This document shows positions 62,496 through 64,000 of a stretch of 64,000 nucleotides of DNA, piece after piece (within the stretch, counting starts at the first letter, position 1; each line of letters opens with the position of its first letter). The translations under genes and the position numbers were made by a program. Source of the DNA: Streptomyces sp. R302 (GTDB lineage Bacteria; Actinomycetota; Actinomycetes; Streptomycetales; Streptomycetaceae); contig NZ_JABBGE010000009.1 of the NCBI RefSeq assembly GCF_012927245.1, forward strand, positions 372,001 to 436,000. Direction: 5' to 3'. The notes under the pieces are model-generated. The model saw nothing but the letters and a program-made list of their open reading frames with translations, was not told where the DNA came from and did not search any database.

Positions 62496-63353
62496 GTGGG
62501 ATCTTTGCGCAATCCGGTCGGGCCGCTTCCCTCCACCATCTACTGGCGACGGAGGGCGGTCGCGCTGTGCCTGTGCGCGCTCCTCGCCCTGCTGACCCTA
62601 TGGGCCGTCACCTCCGGCGACGGTGACGGGAAGAAGGCGAACGACGCGGCCAGCGGCTCGTCCCCCGCGCCCTCCATCACCCCGGGACCGGGCGGTACCG
62701 GCCCCGCCATCAGCCAACAGCCGGGCGGGCGCGACGAGTCGGGCGACTCGGGGGACTCCGGCGAGTCCGGTACGGGTGACGGCTCCGGCTCCGGTTCCGG
62801 CTCCGACGCGGGCACGGGCTCGGGCTCCGGTGACGGCGACGGCGCGGACGGCGGCTCCGGTACGGCGGGCAAGAACGGCGACACCGACGGCGCGGGCGGC
62901 GACGGCGGAGCCGGCACGGGCGCGGGACAGCGCCTCCCGGCCGACTCCCCGCTCCCGAACTGCCCTGCCGGATCCGTGGAGTTGACGCTGCGCAGCGCCA
63001 AGCTCACGTACGAGCCCGGCGAGAAGCCCCGCTTCCACCTGGTTCTCAAGAACACCTCGGACGCCGACTGCAAGGCGGACCTCGGTCCCCGCGCCGCCGT
63101 GCTGAAGATCAGCAACCCGCAGAGCGACCGCCTCTGGTCCTCCGACGACTGTCCCCGCCCCGCGGACCCGGTGCTCCTGAGGCTCCCCGCGCGCGCCACG
63201 ATCACCCACACCGTGGAGTGGGACCTCCGGCGCAGCGCCCCGCAGTGCGCCACCGCCCCCGCGGGCACGGCGGGGCCGGGCAACTACCTGGCCGAAGCGA
63301 CCGTGGCGGGCGGCCGGACGGTCGCGACGCCGTTCAGCCTCGCGAAGGACTGA
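62496..63353 (+). CDS. Membrane-anchored extracytoplasmic protein with Gly/Ser/Asp-rich linker, unknown function
   Basis: From GTG 62496 the 285-residue protein begins GSLRNPVGPLPSTIYWRRRA, followed by one hydrophobic helix (near 25-42), a linker of about 100 residues made almost only of Gly, Ser, Asp and Thr, and a C-terminal beta-rich domain (VELTLRSAKLTYEPGEKPRF) with three or four cysteines that may form disulfides. The domain looks like a secreted Ig-like fold. It converges on disA. Confidence 0.75.
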   Translation: MGSLRNPVGPLPSTIYWRRRAVALCLCALLALLTLWAVTSGDGDGKKANDAASGSSPAPSITPGPGGTGPAISQQPGGRDESGDSGDSGESGTGDGSGSGSGSDAGTGSGSGDGDGADGGSGTAGKNGDTDGAGGDGGAGTGAGQRLPADSPLPNCPAGSVELTLRSAKLTYEPGEKPRFHLVLKNTSDADCKADLGPRAAVLKISNPQSDRLWSSDDCPRPADPVLLRLPARATITHTVEWDLRRSAPQCATAPAGTAGPGNYLAEATVAGGRTVATPFSLAKD

Positions 63354-63380
63354 AGGCTGAAGGGCTGAGCGCGCCCACCG

Positions 63381-64000
63381 TCAGACGTACCGCTCCAGGA
63401 TCGACGACTCCGCGAGCCGCGACAGGCCCTCGCGGACGCTGCGGGCCCGGGCCTCGCCGACGCCGTCCACGGTCTGGAGGTCGTCCACGCTCGCCGCGAG
63501 CAGCTTCTGCAGCCCGCCGAAGTGCTCCACGAGGCGTTCGATGATCGCGCCGGGCAGCCGCGGCACCTTGGCCAGGAGCCGGTAGCCGCGCGGCGAGACC
63601 GCCGAGTCGAGCGTCTCGGGGGAGCCGCTGTAGCCCAGGGCCCGTGCGACGACGGGCAGTTCGAGGAGCTCGGTGTGGGAGAGCGCGTCCAGCTCGGTGA
63701 GCGCCTCCGCGACCGTGCGGGAACGCTTCGCCGTCGGCTCCGGCACGTAGTCGCGGACGACCAGCTCGCGCTCCGGCTCCACGCCCGCGATCAGCTCGTC
63801 GAGCTGGAGCGAGAGCAGCCGGCCGTCGGTGCCGAGCTCGACCACGTACTCCGCGATCTCGGTGGCGATCCGGCGGACCATCTCCAGGCGCTGGGCGACG
63901 GCGGTGACGTCCCGGACGGTCACCAGGTCCTCGATCTCCAGGGCGGAGAGCGTGCCGGCCACCTCGTCGAGGCGGAGCTTGTACCGCTCCAGGGTCGCGA
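63381..64000 (-). CDS. disA: DNA integrity scanning diadenylate cyclase DisA, 3' part
   Basis: The gene runs off the window, so the N-terminal c-di-AMP synthase domain is not seen. The visible part is the linker (RYKLRLDEVAGTLSALEIED, VRRIATEIAEYVVELG, LDELIAGVEPERELVVRDY) and the C-terminal DNA-binding helix-hairpin-helix domain (LPGAIIERLVEHFGGLQKLL, TVDGVGEARARSVREGLSRL). DisA monitors DNA and makes c-di-AMP, which in Streptomyces affects osmotic balance and cell-wall hydrolase expression. It ends 28 nt after the convergent secreted-protein gene. Confidence 0.93.
   Translation of the reverse strand, partial: ATLERYKLRLDEVAGTLSALEIEDLVTVRDVTAVAQRLEMVRRIATEIAEYVVELGTDGRLLSLQLDELIAGVEPERELVVRDYVPEPTAKRSRTVAEALTELDALSHTELLELPVVARALGYSGSPETLDSAVSPRGYRLLAKVPRLPGAIIERLVEHFGGLQKLLAASVDDLQTVDGVGEARARSVREGLSRLAESSILERYV

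Overview
The window is a continuous stretch of high-GC (about 70 % or more) actinobacterial chromosome. Gene content and order match the core region of a Streptomyces chromosome around ftsH, fol, panC-nadBC-coaX, lsr2-clpC and sigE-cseABC (from memory, roughly SCO3350-SCO3420 of S. coelicolor). The genes are dense and have strong third-position GC bias, frequent GTG starts and frequent ATGA/GTGA stop-start overlaps. No tRNA, rRNA, CRISPR array, transposase or prophage gene was seen.

Layout. 0-5 kb: aldehyde dehydrogenase, DinB-like protein, a PadR regulator with its operators, and a drug-export type ABC transporter. The ATPase and permease of that transporter are both split by a small GC hairpin repeat, and a broken small lipoprotein gene follows. 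5-12 kb: glutamate decarboxylase with a ClC channel, YbjQ, DedA with a long Gly/Tyr/Gln tail, ThrE-type exporter, pyrophosphatase. 12-22.5 kb: PBP4-type carboxypeptidase, zinc protease-like protein, tilS, hpt, ftsH, folE, and the opposing folP-NTF2-folB-folK-DUF3180 operon. 22.5-30.9 kb: MprF-like membrane protein, secreted-type esterase, glycine-betaine/choline type ABC importer, a coiled-coil membrane protein and a broken acetyltransferase. 30.9-38.4 kb: stand-alone NuoD beside a MidA/NDUFAF7-like methyltransferase, a NarL-type two-component system, a winged-helix regulator facing a 79-residue gene, and several tandem repeats. 38.5-44.1 kb: DUF2520 protein, panC, nadB, nadC and coaX, an NAD/CoA cofactor operon. 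44.4-50.5 kb: small proteins, BlaI-type regulator, N-acetyltransferase, lsr2 and clpC. 50.5-53.5 kb: a large NACHT (NLR-like) NTPase with leucine-rich C-terminus, a candidate antiphage or signalling gene. 53.9-64 kb: M23 peptidase, TetR/MFS efflux pair with twin operators, the sigE-cseA-cseB-cseC envelope-stress operon, mutY, PAP2 phosphatase, a secreted protein, and the 3' part of disA.

Common themes are cell-envelope maintenance (sigE-cse, dac, M23, MprF-like, PAP2, disA), proteostasis (ftsH, clpC with a probable ClgR box) and cofactor synthesis (folate, NAD, CoA). The observations most worth following are the NACHT-LRR protein, the hairpin repeat that shifts two neighbouring ABC genes by +1 at CCC-C sites, and the pairing of NuoD with a homologue of its mitochondrial methyltransferase.
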